Shown piece by piece: positions 1-9,192 of a DNA stretch of 64,000 bases. This DNA is from Kribbella caucasensis. GTDB taxonomy: Bacteria; Actinomycetota; Actinomycetes; Propionibacteriales; Kribbellaceae. Location: assembly GCF_004361855.1 (NCBI RefSeq), contig NZ_SNWQ01000006.1, forward strand, positions 310,001 to 374,000, in the 5' to 3' direction. Both the position numbers and the translations under genes were made by a program. The notes beneath the pieces were generated by a model. It did no database searches. It was not told the DNA's origin and saw only the letters and a list, made by a program, of their open reading frames with translations. Position 1 is the stretch's first letter. Every line of letters begins with the position of its first letter.

Positions 1-130
1 GCAAGGCTGTCCAATGGGGTCCAACACTATGCCGTCGGACCACCTACTCAGTCAAGGACCGACCCGGGGTCTCAAGCGGGTGATGACCCGCGAGCCGCCC
101 GGCAAGTCCCATCCGGAGCCACCCCTGAGA

Positions 131-799
131 CTACAGTCCGGCGATCTCCTGGACCAGCCATTGACCACCGTTTCGAACCATCGTGAACCGGGTTCGGTTC
201 AGGTCCACCCGCGGTTTACCCTGCGTGATCGTGCTGGTGGTGGTCTGGTTCACGAAGATGACCAGGGTGACCCGGTTCGCGTCGCCGTCGCGGACGCCGA
301 CCTCGCGGACCTCGGCCCGGACGGTCGCCTTGGTCTTGGTGGCGAGCTCGCCGGCCACCTTGGCGGTCTCGTCGAACTTGGCCGCGAATTCGGGGGTCAT
401 CGTCGCCCGCGCGGCCGCGAAGCTCTTGTCCAGCGAGCGGTAGTCGTAGCTGAGCGCCGTCTCGGCCGCCTTCCGGCCCGCCGTCGCCGCCTCGTTCCGG
501 GCGTCCTCGGCCTCCTGGCCACGCCACGCCTTCAACCCGAGGAACCCGGCCAGCGCGAGCACGATCACGATCAGCACGGACAGAGACACCGTGAGTACGA
601 CGTTGACGCGGTTCGGCTGACTGACTACCGGCTCGCTGACTTCTTCGGACTCGACAGATTGGTCACTGTCCGTGGTCTCGTCAGGGGTGACTACCTCTTC
701 GACGGCCTCTTCCGGCTGCTCGAGTGTGGCGGGAGTCACTTGCTCCGCCGTACGGCGCTGGCCGGCGATCCGGGGGCGGTTGCGGGGGCGATCCGGCAT
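131..799 (-). CDS. Mce-associated membrane protein (distal gene of mce operon)
   Basis: 222-residue protein with a long acidic, Thr/Glu-rich cytoplasmic N-terminus (about residues 1-65), one hydrophobic segment (about 68-90, rich in V, L and I) and an extracytoplasmic domain of about 130 residues. This is the layout of Mce-associated (Mas) proteins, which stabilise Mce lipid-import complexes in mycobacteria and relatives. It is the last gene of the operon and its start overlaps the stop of the preceding mas gene by one base. The function is inferred from architecture and position; no enzymatic motif is visible. Confidence 0.8.
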   Translation of the reverse strand: MPDRPRNRPRIAGQRRTAEQVTPATLEQPEEAVEEVVTPDETTDSDQSVESEEVSEPVVSQPNRVNVVLTVSLSVLIVIVLALAGFLGLKAWRGQEAEDARNEAATAGRKAAETALSYDYRSLDKSFAAARATMTPEFAAKFDETAKVAGELATKTKATVRAEVREVGVRDGDANRVTLVIFVNQTTTSTITQGKPRVDLNRTRFTMVRNGGQWLVQEIAGL

Positions 800-1296
800 C
801 AGCCCACCACCTGGAGGTCGGCGGTGAGCCAGCGGTCCTGTTCGCGGACCAGGTCCAGCTTGATCCGGTAGCGCCGCTCCACCCCGTCGGCGGACGCGGT
901 GTTGGTCACCACCGCGTTCACGATCACCAGCACCTGGGCCGAGTCCTTGTCGTTCGACACCACCGCGGCCTCCTTCACGTCGCCCTTGGAGGTCGCCTTG
1001 TTCGTCACCACCTCGGCCTTGACCTGGTTCGACCCGGCCGCGAACTCCTCCTTGAACTGCCCGGTGGAGTCGTCCAGCACCCGCTTCGCGTCGGCGTCCC
1101 AGCTCTCGTAGTTGTACGTGGTGAAGTCGAGCGCCAACTGCCGGCCCGCCTGCATCGCACCGGCACGGGCGTCGGCCCGCGCGTTCTGCCGGCTCAACGC
1201 GACCACGGAGACGACGGCCGCGGCCAACGCGACGACCAGCAGCACGCTGAGCGCCCAGGCCAGGATCGCCTGACCCCGTCGGGAGATCGAGGTCAC
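799..1296 (-). CDS. Mce-associated membrane protein
   Basis: 165 residues: a short cytoplasmic N-terminus, a single membrane segment (about residues 10-33) and a soluble extracytoplasmic domain resembling that of the following gene. It belongs to the Mce-associated protein group that accompanies mce operons. Its start overlaps the stop of the upstream mceF by four bases (ATGA-type), so the two are translationally coupled. It probably assists assembly or stability of the Mce complex; this is inference from family and context. Confidence 0.8.
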   Translation of the reverse strand: MTSISRRGQAILAWALSVLLVVALAAAVVSVVALSRQNARADARAGAMQAGRQLALDFTTYNYESWDADAKRVLDDSTGQFKEEFAAGSNQVKAEVVTNKATSKGDVKEAAVVSNDKDSAQVLVIVNAVVTNTASADGVERRYRIKLDLVREQDRWLTADLQVVG

Positions 1297-2585
1297 TGGC
1301 TGGTCACCGGACCGAGGATGAGGGCTTTCCAGGAGTCCGAGCCGAGGTAGTCCGCCTGGCCGCCGGTCGAGCCGAGCACGAGCTCAGGCATCCCGCCGGA
1401 ACCGCCCGCGGACCTGGTCGTGGTGTCGTACCCGACGCCGTAGCCGGTCCGGTTCAGGTCTTCCCGCGACGACGGTGCGGGCTTGTTCTGCGCGCCGCGG
1501 ACGTTTACGCCGGACCCGGGTGCCGCAGTACAGCCTGCCTTGGTGTTGGCGGGCTTGTCGGTGGTGTCCTGCGGGACCCGCTTGTCGGTGGCGTTGTAGC
1601 CCGCCCGGCACGCGGCTGGGTCGAAGCCGAGCACCAGGCCGAAGTGCGCGTCGTAGTGCCCGGTCCCCTTGTCCCGGCCCGGTACGACGTACCCGCCCAT
1701 CGCGACCGCCGGGTACACCACCATCAACTGCTCGACGGCGTCCAGCCGGACCGCGGTGATCTCGCTCATCGTCAGCAGGTTACCTAGCAGCACCGCGATG
1801 TCCGCACGGTTCTCCGAGATCAGCGCCGTGACCTGCTCGGATGCGCCCGAGCCCTGGTCGATGACCGTGCGCAGCGGCTTGTCCGAGGCAACCAATGTGT
1901 CCGACAGCAGAGCCAGGTTCTTCGCCCAGGTCCGGATCGCGTCGCCGCTGGCCACCTGGGTGGCGAGCACGGTGTTGCCGTCGTTGATCAGCTTGATCGT
2001 CTGGGCGATGTTCGCGTCCGCGTCGTTGATCAGCAGGCCGGAGCTGTCGATGATCTTCTGCAGGTCGCCGCCCTTGCCGCGAAGCGCGTCGCCGAGCTCC
2101 TTGACCGTGGTCCGCAGGCTCTCCTTGTCGACCGAGTTCACCAGCTGGTCGAGGTTCAGCAGCAACTCGGTGGTGTCGATCGGGATCGCGGTGTCCGCGC
2201 GGTCGATCTTCGACCGGTCCTGCAGATAGGGGCCGTCGTCGCGGCGCGGCTGCAGGTCGACGTACTGCTCGCCGATCGCCGACCGGTTGGCGACCACCGC
2301 CAGGACGTCGTTCGGGATCTTCACGTCCTTTTCGATGTCCAGGTTGACTTCGACACCGTCGGAGAGCAGTTTCAGCTCGCCGACCCGGCCGACCGGCTTG
2401 CCGCGGTAGGTCACCTCGGCGCCGGAGAAGATGCCGCCGGACTCGGCGAAGCTGGCGCTCACGGTGTAGTCGTCGTCGAACAGCAGCTTGTCGACCTGGG
2501 CGTACTTGCCGCCGACGTACGCGATGCCGACCACGGTGATGAGCAGGAACACCATCAACTGGATCCGGACGGTTCTGCTGATCAC
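1293..2585 (-). CDS. mceF: MCE family protein, MceF position
   Basis: 430 residues. It has an N-terminal membrane anchor (about residues 7-27), then the MCE/MlaD domain (about 35-115) with the typical segment around YRGKPVGRVGEL, then an alpha-helical domain, and a low-complexity Gly/Ser/Thr-rich tail. Mce proteins form a hexameric tunnel that carries lipids or sterols across the envelope to the YrbE permease. This is the sixth mce gene counted from the yrbE pair and overlaps its neighbours by four bases on both sides. The letter is assigned by position only. Confidence 0.88.
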   Translation of the reverse strand: MISRTVRIQLMVFLLITVVGIAYVGGKYAQVDKLLFDDDYTVSASFAESGGIFSGAEVTYRGKPVGRVGELKLLSDGVEVNLDIEKDVKIPNDVLAVVANRSAIGEQYVDLQPRRDDGPYLQDRSKIDRADTAIPIDTTELLLNLDQLVNSVDKESLRTTVKELGDALRGKGGDLQKIIDSSGLLINDADANIAQTIKLINDGNTVLATQVASGDAIRTWAKNLALLSDTLVASDKPLRTVIDQGSGASEQVTALISENRADIAVLLGNLLTMSEITAVRLDAVEQLMVVYPAVAMGGYVVPGRDKGTGHYDAHFGLVLGFDPAACRAGYNATDKRVPQDTTDKPANTKAGCTAAPGSGVNVRGAQNKPAPSSREDLNRTGYGVGYDTTTRSAGGSGGMPELVLGSTGGQADYLGSDSWKALILGPVTSQ

Positions 2586-3805
2586 TTGACCACCCCCGGC
2601 ATCAGCACCTTGGCCAGCTCGGGGTCGAACCCGCTCCGGTTCAGCGTCGGCGTACAGGCGGGCAGGCCGAGCACGGTGATGCAGCTCGTCGCCGTGCCGG
2701 TCGGCACCGGTAGCGGCGGCAACCCACCGGGCTTCGTCGGGTTCCGCACCGGCAGGCTCAGGGTGGCCGTTGGCACCGAGGTCGGCCCGACGGTCGGCAG
2801 GTTGAGCCCGAGCAGACCCTGCAGCGCCTTCTGTGAGTTCACGTCCAGCGTGATGTTGAGGTTGGTGAAGTCACCCTGCACCGCTTTCGCCGCCGCGTCC
2901 GGGAACGGATACGTCAGCAACAGCTCCAGCGACTTCGGCAGGTTCTCCCCCGCCTCGGCCAGCTTCGTCAGCACCGGGTACAGCGACTTGAGGTTGGCCA
3001 CCAGGTCCGCCTGCGACGCCGTGATCACCCGGGTCGCGGTGTTGCCCAGCTTGGCCAGGGCCTGCAGCGTCTTCACCAGGGCCGCACGCTGCTTGTCCAG
3101 GGTGGCGATTGACTTCGGCAACGAGTCGATCGCGGTCGCCAGCGTCTCCTTCTGTGCGTTCAGCTTCTTCGCCAGCGCGTCGACCGCGGTGATCGCGGCG
3201 ACGATCTTCTCCTTGTTGGCGTCCAGCGTGCCGACGAAGGTGTTCAGCTGGGTGAGCACGCTGCGGATGGCCGGCTCGTTGCCGGTCAGCGCCTTGTTCA
3301 GCTCCTGGGTGATGATCTGCAGCTGGGCCACGCCACCACCATTGAGCAGCAGCGACAGGGCAGCCAGGACTTCCTCGACCTCGACGTTGCTGGTGGTCCG
3401 GGACAGCGGGATCAGCTCGCCGTTCTCGAGCTTGCCGCGCGGCTGCTCGGTCCCGGTCGGCGGTGCCAGCGAGACGAACTTCTCGCCGAGCAGGCTGGTC
3501 TGCCGGATCGTCGCGCGCGCGTTGTCCGGCAGCTCGACGGTCTTCGGCAGCTTCAGCCGGACCTTGGCGACGTACCCGTCCAGCCAGACCTTCTCGACCG
3601 TACCGACGGTGACATCGTCCACCTTCACCGACGACTTCGGCACCAGGTCCAGTACGTCGGTGAACTCCGCGGTGATCGTGTACGCCGGGCCCTTGATCTT
3701 GGCGCCACCGGGCAACGGCAACGAGTAGACGCTGAAGTCACACCCGCTCAGCACAGTGGCGAGAGCGACCACGCCGGCCACCACCGCAGTACGGCGAATC
3801 CTCAT
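2582..3805 (-). CDS. mceE: MCE family lipoprotein, MceE position
   Basis: 407 residues. The N-terminus is a lipoprotein signal peptide with the lipobox LSGC (Cys at about residue 22), which matches MceE, the usual lipoprotein of actinobacterial mce operons. The MCE domain follows (about 38-120), then a long helical region and a Pro/Thr-rich C-terminus. It is predicted to be lipid-anchored on the outer face of the membrane as part of the lipid-import tunnel. Start and stop overlap the neighbouring mce genes by four bases. Confidence 0.9.
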   Translation of the reverse strand: MRIRRTAVVAGVVALATVLSGCDFSVYSLPLPGGAKIKGPAYTITAEFTDVLDLVPKSSVKVDDVTVGTVEKVWLDGYVAKVRLKLPKTVELPDNARATIRQTSLLGEKFVSLAPPTGTEQPRGKLENGELIPLSRTTSNVEVEEVLAALSLLLNGGGVAQLQIITQELNKALTGNEPAIRSVLTQLNTFVGTLDANKEKIVAAITAVDALAKKLNAQKETLATAIDSLPKSIATLDKQRAALVKTLQALAKLGNTATRVITASQADLVANLKSLYPVLTKLAEAGENLPKSLELLLTYPFPDAAAKAVQGDFTNLNITLDVNSQKALQGLLGLNLPTVGPTSVPTATLSLPVRNPTKPGGLPPLPVPTGTATSCITVLGLPACTPTLNRSGFDPELAKVLMPGVVK

Positions 3806-4992
3806 CGCGACACCTCCCCGGGAACGAGACCGCCCAAGGTCGGGTCAACCGGGTCGGGGCTCGGCAGCTTCGGCTTCGGCGCGGGCGCCCACGGCGTACC
3901 GGCGGGGCCACCGGAGCCGGTCAGGCTGCTCAGCAACGGGAGCTTCGGCAGTGCTTCGAACACGGGCTTCAGCGCCGAGCACGTCGAGAGCGGCTGGTTC
4001 GCCTGCAGCAGCAAGGAGCAGATGAAGTCCGCCGGGTCGTCCAGCTGGGCCATGTTCACCCGCTGGTCCAGCGTCCCGTACTGCGGGTTGTAGACGCGGG
4101 CCAGGTTCCCCAGGCCGAGCGGAGCGGTCTCCAGCACCTCCGCGATCGCCGCCTTCTCCTTGACCAGGATCTGGGAGAGCTGGGTCGCGCTCGACACGGT
4201 CGTCCGAACCAGCGCGCGGTTGTCCTTCACGAAGGTCGCCACCTCGCCGAGCGCGGTCGCGAGCAGGTTGAGCGCGGCCGCCAGATCCTTCCGCTCCCCC
4301 GCCAGCGTGGTCGAGGTGGCGGCGAAGTTGGTGTTGAACTGCTTCACCAGCTGATCGTTCGCGGCCAGCGCGGACACGAACGTCTGCAGCTGGCGGATCG
4401 TGCTGAACAGGCTCTTGGAGTTGCCCGAGAGGGTCTGGGTCAGCGTCGACACGTCGGTGATGGTCTGGTTCAGCTTGGCGCCCTGGCCGTTCAGGTTGGC
4501 CGCGGACACGTCGAGCAGCCGGGACAGCGCGCCCTGGTCGTTCGCACCCTTCGGGCCGAGCGCGACGGACAGGTCATTCAGGCTCTGGTAGATCTGGTCG
4601 AGCTCGAGCGGTACGGCGGTCCGGGCCAGCGGGATCTCGGCGCCGTCGGCCATCACGTCGCCCTTGGAGTAGACCGGGGTGAGCTGGATGTAGCGGTCGG
4701 CAACGATCGACGGCGACGCGATCACCGCCTTGGCGTCGGCCGGCACCTTGTGCTCGGCCTCCCACCAGAACTTCACCCGGACCGCACGACCGGCCGGCGT
4801 GACGCTCTCGATCTCGCCGACCTTGATGCCGAGGATCCGGACGTCGGAGCCGGGGTAGACGCTGACCGCACGCGGGAAGTACGCGGTCGCGGTGACGCGC
4901 TTCGGCTGCGGCCAGAGCGAGACGACGCTGACGGCGAGAATCACCAGGACCACGCCGAAGGTGATCAACCGGGTCACCGAGGCGATCTTCAT
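3802..4992 (-). CDS. mceD: MCE family protein, MceD position
   Basis: 396 residues from the ATG at 4992, chosen because it sits on the four-base ATGA overlap with the upstream mceC stop; the frame is open further upstream but that part overlaps mceC. A membrane anchor (about residues 5-25) is followed by the MCE domain (about 33-115), a long helical segment rich in Leu/Asn/Thr, and a Pro/Lys-rich tail ending in a short low-complexity stretch. It is a predicted subunit of the Mce lipid-transfer hexamer. Confidence 0.9.
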   Translation of the reverse strand: MKIASVTRLITFGVVLVILAVSVVSLWPQPKRVTATAYFPRAVSVYPGSDVRILGIKVGEIESVTPAGRAVRVKFWWEAEHKVPADAKAVIASPSIVADRYIQLTPVYSKGDVMADGAEIPLARTAVPLELDQIYQSLNDLSVALGPKGANDQGALSRLLDVSAANLNGQGAKLNQTITDVSTLTQTLSGNSKSLFSTIRQLQTFVSALAANDQLVKQFNTNFAATSTTLAGERKDLAAALNLLATALGEVATFVKDNRALVRTTVSSATQLSQILVKEKAAIAEVLETAPLGLGNLARVYNPQYGTLDQRVNMAQLDDPADFICSLLLQANQPLSTCSALKPVFEALPKLPLLSSLTGSGGPAGTPWAPAPKPKLPSPDPVDPTLGGLVPGEVSR

Positions 4993-6002
4993 CGGCTCGC
5001 ACCTCCCAGGATCGGCAGCCCGGGAATCGGTACCTGCGGCAACGGGACTTCCGGGACCGGGACCACGTTCTCCAAGTAGGTGTCGAACCACGGCCCGGTG
5101 CCGAGCGTGTTGGTGAACACGCGGACGAACGGCGCCAGGTTGCGCAGGGTGGCGTCCAGGGCGTTCTGGTTCTTCAGCAGCGTCGCCAGCACCGCGTTCA
5201 CCTTCTGCAGAGTGGGCGCGAGATCCTTGCGGTTCTCCCGGACCAGCGCGGTGATCTGGGCGGACAGCTTCTGGGTCGACACCAGCAACTGGTGGATCAG
5301 CGCACGCCGCGCCTGCACCGCCTGGAAGACCGTGTTGCCGTCCTTCAGCAGCTTGACCAGCTCCTGGTTCCGGTCGGCCAGGATCTTGGTGACGGTGTCG
5401 GAGTGCTGCAGCAGCTTCTTCAGCTCCTCGTCCCGTTTCGCCACCGTCCGGGACAGCCGGGACAGACCGGTCAACGACGCCTGTACTTCGTCCGGCGTGT
5501 TCCGGAACGTCGTCGACAAGGTGTCGAGCGCCCGGGCCAGCTGAGCCGTGTCGATCCGCTCGGTCGTGTTGGCCAGATCGGTGAACGCGTCGACCACGTC
5601 GTACGCCGAAACCGTGCGGTCCAGCGGGATCTCGGAGCCCTCCTTGAGCTCACCCGCACCGGCCGGGTTCAGCTTCAGGTACTTCTGCCCGAGCAGCGTC
5701 TTGATCTTCATCTCGGCGCCGGTCTTGTCGCCCAGCTTGACCCCGCGATCCACCACGAAGTCGACCCGGACGTGGGTGCCCTCCAGCTCGACCTTCCGGA
5801 CCTGGCCGACCCGTACGCCGGCGACGCGGATCTCGTCGTTCGGCTTGAGCCCGCCCGCCTCGGAGAACTGCGCGGAGTACTTCGTCCCGCCCCCGATCAG
5901 CGGCAGGTCCTGCGCCTTGAACGCGGCCATCATCAGCAGCCCGATCACCGTCAGGCCGACGACGCCGATGGTCACCTGGTTCTGTTCGCGGAAGGGCTTC
6001 AT
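4989..6002 (-). CDS. mceC: MCE family protein, MceC position
   Basis: 337 residues from the ATG at 6002, which overlaps the mceB stop in an ATGA. The protein begins MKPFREQNQVTIG, a start typical of MceC. It has a membrane anchor (about 11-30), an MCE domain (about 38-115, with RVAGVRVGQVRKVELEGTHV) and a helical C-terminal region that ends in a Pro-rich segment. It is part of the lipid-import tunnel encoded by this operon. Confidence 0.9.
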   Translation of the reverse strand: MKPFREQNQVTIGVVGLTVIGLLMMAAFKAQDLPLIGGGTKYSAQFSEAGGLKPNDEIRVAGVRVGQVRKVELEGTHVRVDFVVDRGVKLGDKTGAEMKIKTLLGQKYLKLNPAGAGELKEGSEIPLDRTVSAYDVVDAFTDLANTTERIDTAQLARALDTLSTTFRNTPDEVQASLTGLSRLSRTVAKRDEELKKLLQHSDTVTKILADRNQELVKLLKDGNTVFQAVQARRALIHQLLVSTQKLSAQITALVRENRKDLAPTLQKVNAVLATLLKNQNALDATLRNLAPFVRVFTNTLGTGPWFDTYLENVVPVPEVPLPQVPIPGLPILGGASR

Positions 6003-7030
6003 CGCTGACACCTCGCCGAGTTGTTGTCGTAGGCGACTGGGATGCGCGTGCCGAGTGGCAGGGTGACGTTGCCGTCGAAGCCACACAGGTAGAAGTTGAA
6101 CCAGGAGCCGTACGACGCGGTCCGGGTCATCGTGTTCAGCTTCGACGGCATGTTCTGCAGCGTCTTCACCCAGATCGCCTGGGTGTCGTCGAGCGTGGTG
6201 GACACCTGCCGCAACCGGTCCAGGTCCGCCTTGATCGGGACCCGGGTCTGCTGCAACAGGCCGGCCGTCTTGTTGTTCAGCGAGTTGATCGAGCCGAGCG
6301 AGCCGAGGATCGGGTGGATGTCCTTGCTCAGCCCGGTGATGAACCGCTGCAGGTTGACCAGCAGGGCGGTGAAGTTCTGCTGCCGCTGGGAGACGATCTG
6401 CAGGGTCGCGGTCAGGTTGGTGATCAGGTCGCCGATCACCTTGTCCGAGTCCGCGAGCGTGCTGGTCAGCGACGCGGTCCGGGCCAGCAGGCTCTCGATC
6501 GTGCCGCCCTCGCCCTGCAGCACCTTGATCACCTCGAAGGCGAACTGGTTCACGTCCGCCGGGGTGAGCGCGGTGAACAGCGGCTTGAACCCGTTGAACA
6601 GCACCGACAGGTCCAGAGCCGGCGCGGTGCGGTCCTTGTCGATGACGTCGTTCTTCTTCATCCGGGTGCCGCCGCCGACGCCTTCGGTGAGCGCGACGTA
6701 CCGGTTGCCGACCAGGTTCCGGTAGCGCAACGTGGCCCGGGTCGAGGTGTAGAGCACCTGGTCGGAGTCCACGCTGAAGGTCACCATCGCCAGGGTGTCC
6801 TCGTGTAGCGCGATCTTGTCCACCTGGCCGACCCGGACACCCGCGATCCGGATGTCGTCGCCCTTGTTCAGCCCGACCACATCGGTGAACACGGCCTTGT
6901 ACTTCGTCGTCGGGGTGAAGCTGATGTTCCCGATCGTGACGGCCAGCAACGCGGTCGCGATCGAGGTGACGACAACGAAGATCGCCAGCCGGGCGGTGTC
7001 GAACGAGGTCTTCTTGTCCAGGAGTTTCAC
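5999..7030 (-). CDS. mceB: MCE family protein, MceB position
   Basis: 343 residues with one N-terminal membrane segment (about 13-33) and an MCE domain (about 40-120, with DIRIAGVRVGQVDKI). A helical domain follows, ending in the segment WFNFYLCGFDGN that is characteristic of MceB. There is a four-base overlap with mceA upstream and mceC downstream. It is a predicted subunit of the Mce hexamer that shuttles lipids to YrbE. Confidence 0.9.
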   Translation of the reverse strand: MKLLDKKTSFDTARLAIFVVVTSIATALLAVTIGNISFTPTTKYKAVFTDVVGLNKGDDIRIAGVRVGQVDKIALHEDTLAMVTFSVDSDQVLYTSTRATLRYRNLVGNRYVALTEGVGGGTRMKKNDVIDKDRTAPALDLSVLFNGFKPLFTALTPADVNQFAFEVIKVLQGEGGTIESLLARTASLTSTLADSDKVIGDLITNLTATLQIVSQRQQNFTALLVNLQRFITGLSKDIHPILGSLGSINSLNNKTAGLLQQTRVPIKADLDRLRQVSTTLDDTQAIWVKTLQNMPSKLNTMTRTASYGSWFNFYLCGFDGNVTLPLGTRIPVAYDNNSARCQR

Positions 7031-8361
7031 TTCAGGTTCACCTGGCCTCCGCGCATCAGGGGGCCGACCATCAGGGTGGTCAGATCCGGTACGTCGCCGG
7101 GGGCCACGCCCATCGCCGGACCGACCACCGAGTCGATGACCTGCTGCTCCGCCGGGCTGCCGGCCGCACCGGAGTCCATCGCGAACCCGGGGGCGGCCCG
7201 GTTCAGCTGCAGGTTCACGGGGAATCGCTCGTTCTTGTTGTGGTCGCCGATCACGCCGTCCTCACCGGTGATGTACGGCGCCGGGTTGTCCTGCGTGTAC
7301 GGACCCGGCTTCGCCCCTGGGTGGCTGTAGTTCTTCCCGACGCAGGTGGGCCCGCGCTTGTCGAGGTACTTGGGCAGCTCGTTCGGCTGGTACGGCGTGG
7401 GCTGGTTGGTGATCAGCTCGAGGTTGATGTTCAGGGCGCCGTTGCGGAACGTGTCGTTCAGGATCGGCGCGGTCTCGGTCATCACCCGGAGGAAGCACGG
7501 GTACTCCGGCGAGTACTTCTCCAGCAGGTCGAGCACCGGCCGGCTCACCTCGCCGAGCCGGATCACCCGGTCCTCGTTCTCGGTCAGGAACCCGTCGGCC
7601 GTTGTCGACAGCGTGGACACGTCGGTGAAGAACTTCTGCAGCTGCTGCTCCTTCTCCACCACGGTGTTGCCGGTGATGGTCAGGTTGCGCAGCGCCCGGG
7701 CCAGGTCGGGCGTGACGTCGCCGTACAGCGCGGAGACCTGGGTCAGCTTGGTCAGCGCCGCGACCAGCTCCGGCATGCTCGGATTCAGCTTCTTCAGGTA
7801 GCCGTCCAGCTGGGTCAGCGTCTTGGCGATGTCCTCACCGCGACCTTCGAGCGCGGTGGCCAGCGCGTTCAGGGTGGCGTTCAGGTCGGCCGGGTCGACC
7901 GCCTGGAGCAGCGGCAGCGCGTCGTTCAGCACCTTCTCGATCTCGATGCCGACCGCCGTCTTGTCCCGGGAGATCACGTCACCGGCCTTGATGTGCTGCC
8001 CCTCGTTGCCGGCCGGTGGGACCAGCGCGACGTACTTCTCGCCGAACAGCGTCTTCGGCAGGATCCGGGCGCTGACCTCGCGGGAGATCTCCTCGACCTG
8101 GTCCGGTTTCAGGGCCAGCTCGACCGTCGCCTCGTCGCCGTCGGTGCTGACGTCGCGGACCTCGCCGACGATGACGCCGCGCAGCTTGACGTCCGCGTGC
8201 TTGTTCAGCTGCAGGCCGATGTGGCTGGTCTTCAGCTGCACGTCGACGGTGTCGGTGAAGACCTTCGCGTAGAACGCGTAGGTGAGCCAGAGCAGGAAGC
8301 ACACCACGCCGATGAACGCGATGCCGAGGGCATGGGTGGAGAACCGCCGGACCATCCCCAT
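7027..8361 (-). CDS. mceA: MCE family protein, MceA position
   Basis: 444 residues from the ATG at 8361, which shares its A with the stop codon of the upstream yrbE gene; a longer reading would lie inside yrbE. An N-terminal membrane segment (about 8-28) is followed by an MCE domain (about 38-115, with DVKLRGVIVGEVRDV), a helical region and a disordered Pro/Asn-rich C-terminus. It is the first of the six mce genes. It probably acts with the two YrbE permeases and the ATPase encoded just upstream. Confidence 0.9.
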   Translation of the reverse strand: MGMVRRFSTHALGIAFIGVVCFLLWLTYAFYAKVFTDTVDVQLKTSHIGLQLNKHADVKLRGVIVGEVRDVSTDGDEATVELALKPDQVEEISREVSARILPKTLFGEKYVALVPPAGNEGQHIKAGDVISRDKTAVGIEIEKVLNDALPLLQAVDPADLNATLNALATALEGRGEDIAKTLTQLDGYLKKLNPSMPELVAALTKLTQVSALYGDVTPDLARALRNLTITGNTVVEKEQQLQKFFTDVSTLSTTADGFLTENEDRVIRLGEVSRPVLDLLEKYSPEYPCFLRVMTETAPILNDTFRNGALNINLELITNQPTPYQPNELPKYLDKRGPTCVGKNYSHPGAKPGPYTQDNPAPYITGEDGVIGDHNKNERFPVNLQLNRAAPGFAMDSGAAGSPAEQQVIDSVVGPAMGVAPGDVPDLTTLMVGPLMRGGQVNLK

Positions 8362-9191
8362 CACCCCGCCAGCCGTACGGTCGTGGTGGTGCCCCAGATC
8401 GCCATCGACAGCAACAGGTCGACCACGTTGATGACGACGATGGAGGTCCGTACCGCGCGGCCGACCGCGACGCCGACGCCCGCGGGGCCCCCGGTCGCGT
8501 GGTAGCCGTGGTAACAGTGCACCAGGATCACCAGGACGGCGAAGACCAGCACCTTGCCGAACGACCAAAGAACGTCGCCCGGTGGTAAGAACAGATGGAA
8601 GTAATGGTCATACGTCCCCGTACTCTGCCCGTAGAACGTGGTCACCGTGAGCCGGGTGGCGAAGTACGACGCGAGCAGGCCGACGACGTACAGGGGAATC
8701 ACCGCGATCAGGCCGGCGATGATCCGGGTGGTGACCAGGAACGGCAGCGACGGGATCGCCATCACCTCGAGCGCGTCGATCTCCTCGCTGATCCGCATCG
8801 CGCCGAGCTGCGCGGTGAACCCGCAGCCGACGGTCGCGGCCAGCGCGATCCCGGCGATCAGCGGGCCGATCTCGCGGGTGTTGATGTAGGCGCTGACGAA
8901 TCCGGCGAAGGCCGAGGTGCCGATCTGGTTCAGCGCCGAGTAGCCCTGCAGGCCGACCTCGGTGCCGGTGAAGAAGGCGAGGAAGGTGATCACGCCGACG
9001 GTGCCGCCGATCACGGCCAGCGCGCCGGTGCCCAGGGTCACCTCAGCGAGCAGCCGGAGGATCTCCTTGCGGTACCGGGTGATCGACTTGCCGGACCAGG
9101 CCAGGGCCTTGATGTAGAAGGTCAGCTGCTCGCCCAGCCGGTCGAGCGAGCTGAGCGGTTTGCGGACCAGCGTGTCCATCAGGGCCGACAT
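8361..9191 (-). CDS. yrbEB: YrbE/MlaE-family ABC permease (second copy)
   Basis: 276 residues, polytopic, MlaE/YrbE permease family. The conserved cytoplasmic coupling region is visible at about residues 130-165 (GAMRISEEIDALEVMAI, with the E-E-x-D-A-L-E motif that contacts the ATPase), and the C-terminus carries the GGPAGVGVAVGRAV segment. Together with the preceding YrbE it forms the membrane core of the Mce lipid importer. It lies one base after the first yrbE and shares one base with mceA. Confidence 0.92.
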   Translation of the reverse strand: MSALMDTLVRKPLSSLDRLGEQLTFYIKALAWSGKSITRYRKEILRLLAEVTLGTGALAVIGGTVGVITFLAFFTGTEVGLQGYSALNQIGTSAFAGFVSAYINTREIGPLIAGIALAATVGCGFTAQLGAMRISEEIDALEVMAIPSLPFLVTTRIIAGLIAVIPLYVVGLLASYFATRLTVTTFYGQSTGTYDHYFHLFLPPGDVLWSFGKVLVFAVLVILVHCYHGYHATGGPAGVGVAVGRAVRTSIVVINVVDLLLSMAIWGTTTTVRLAG

Positions 9192-9192
9192 G

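Noticed and set aside
76..91. Hairpin GCGGGT/ACCCGC downstream of the last mce-associated gene as terminator
   Set aside because: Only six base pairs and no T-tract; insufficient support for a terminator call.
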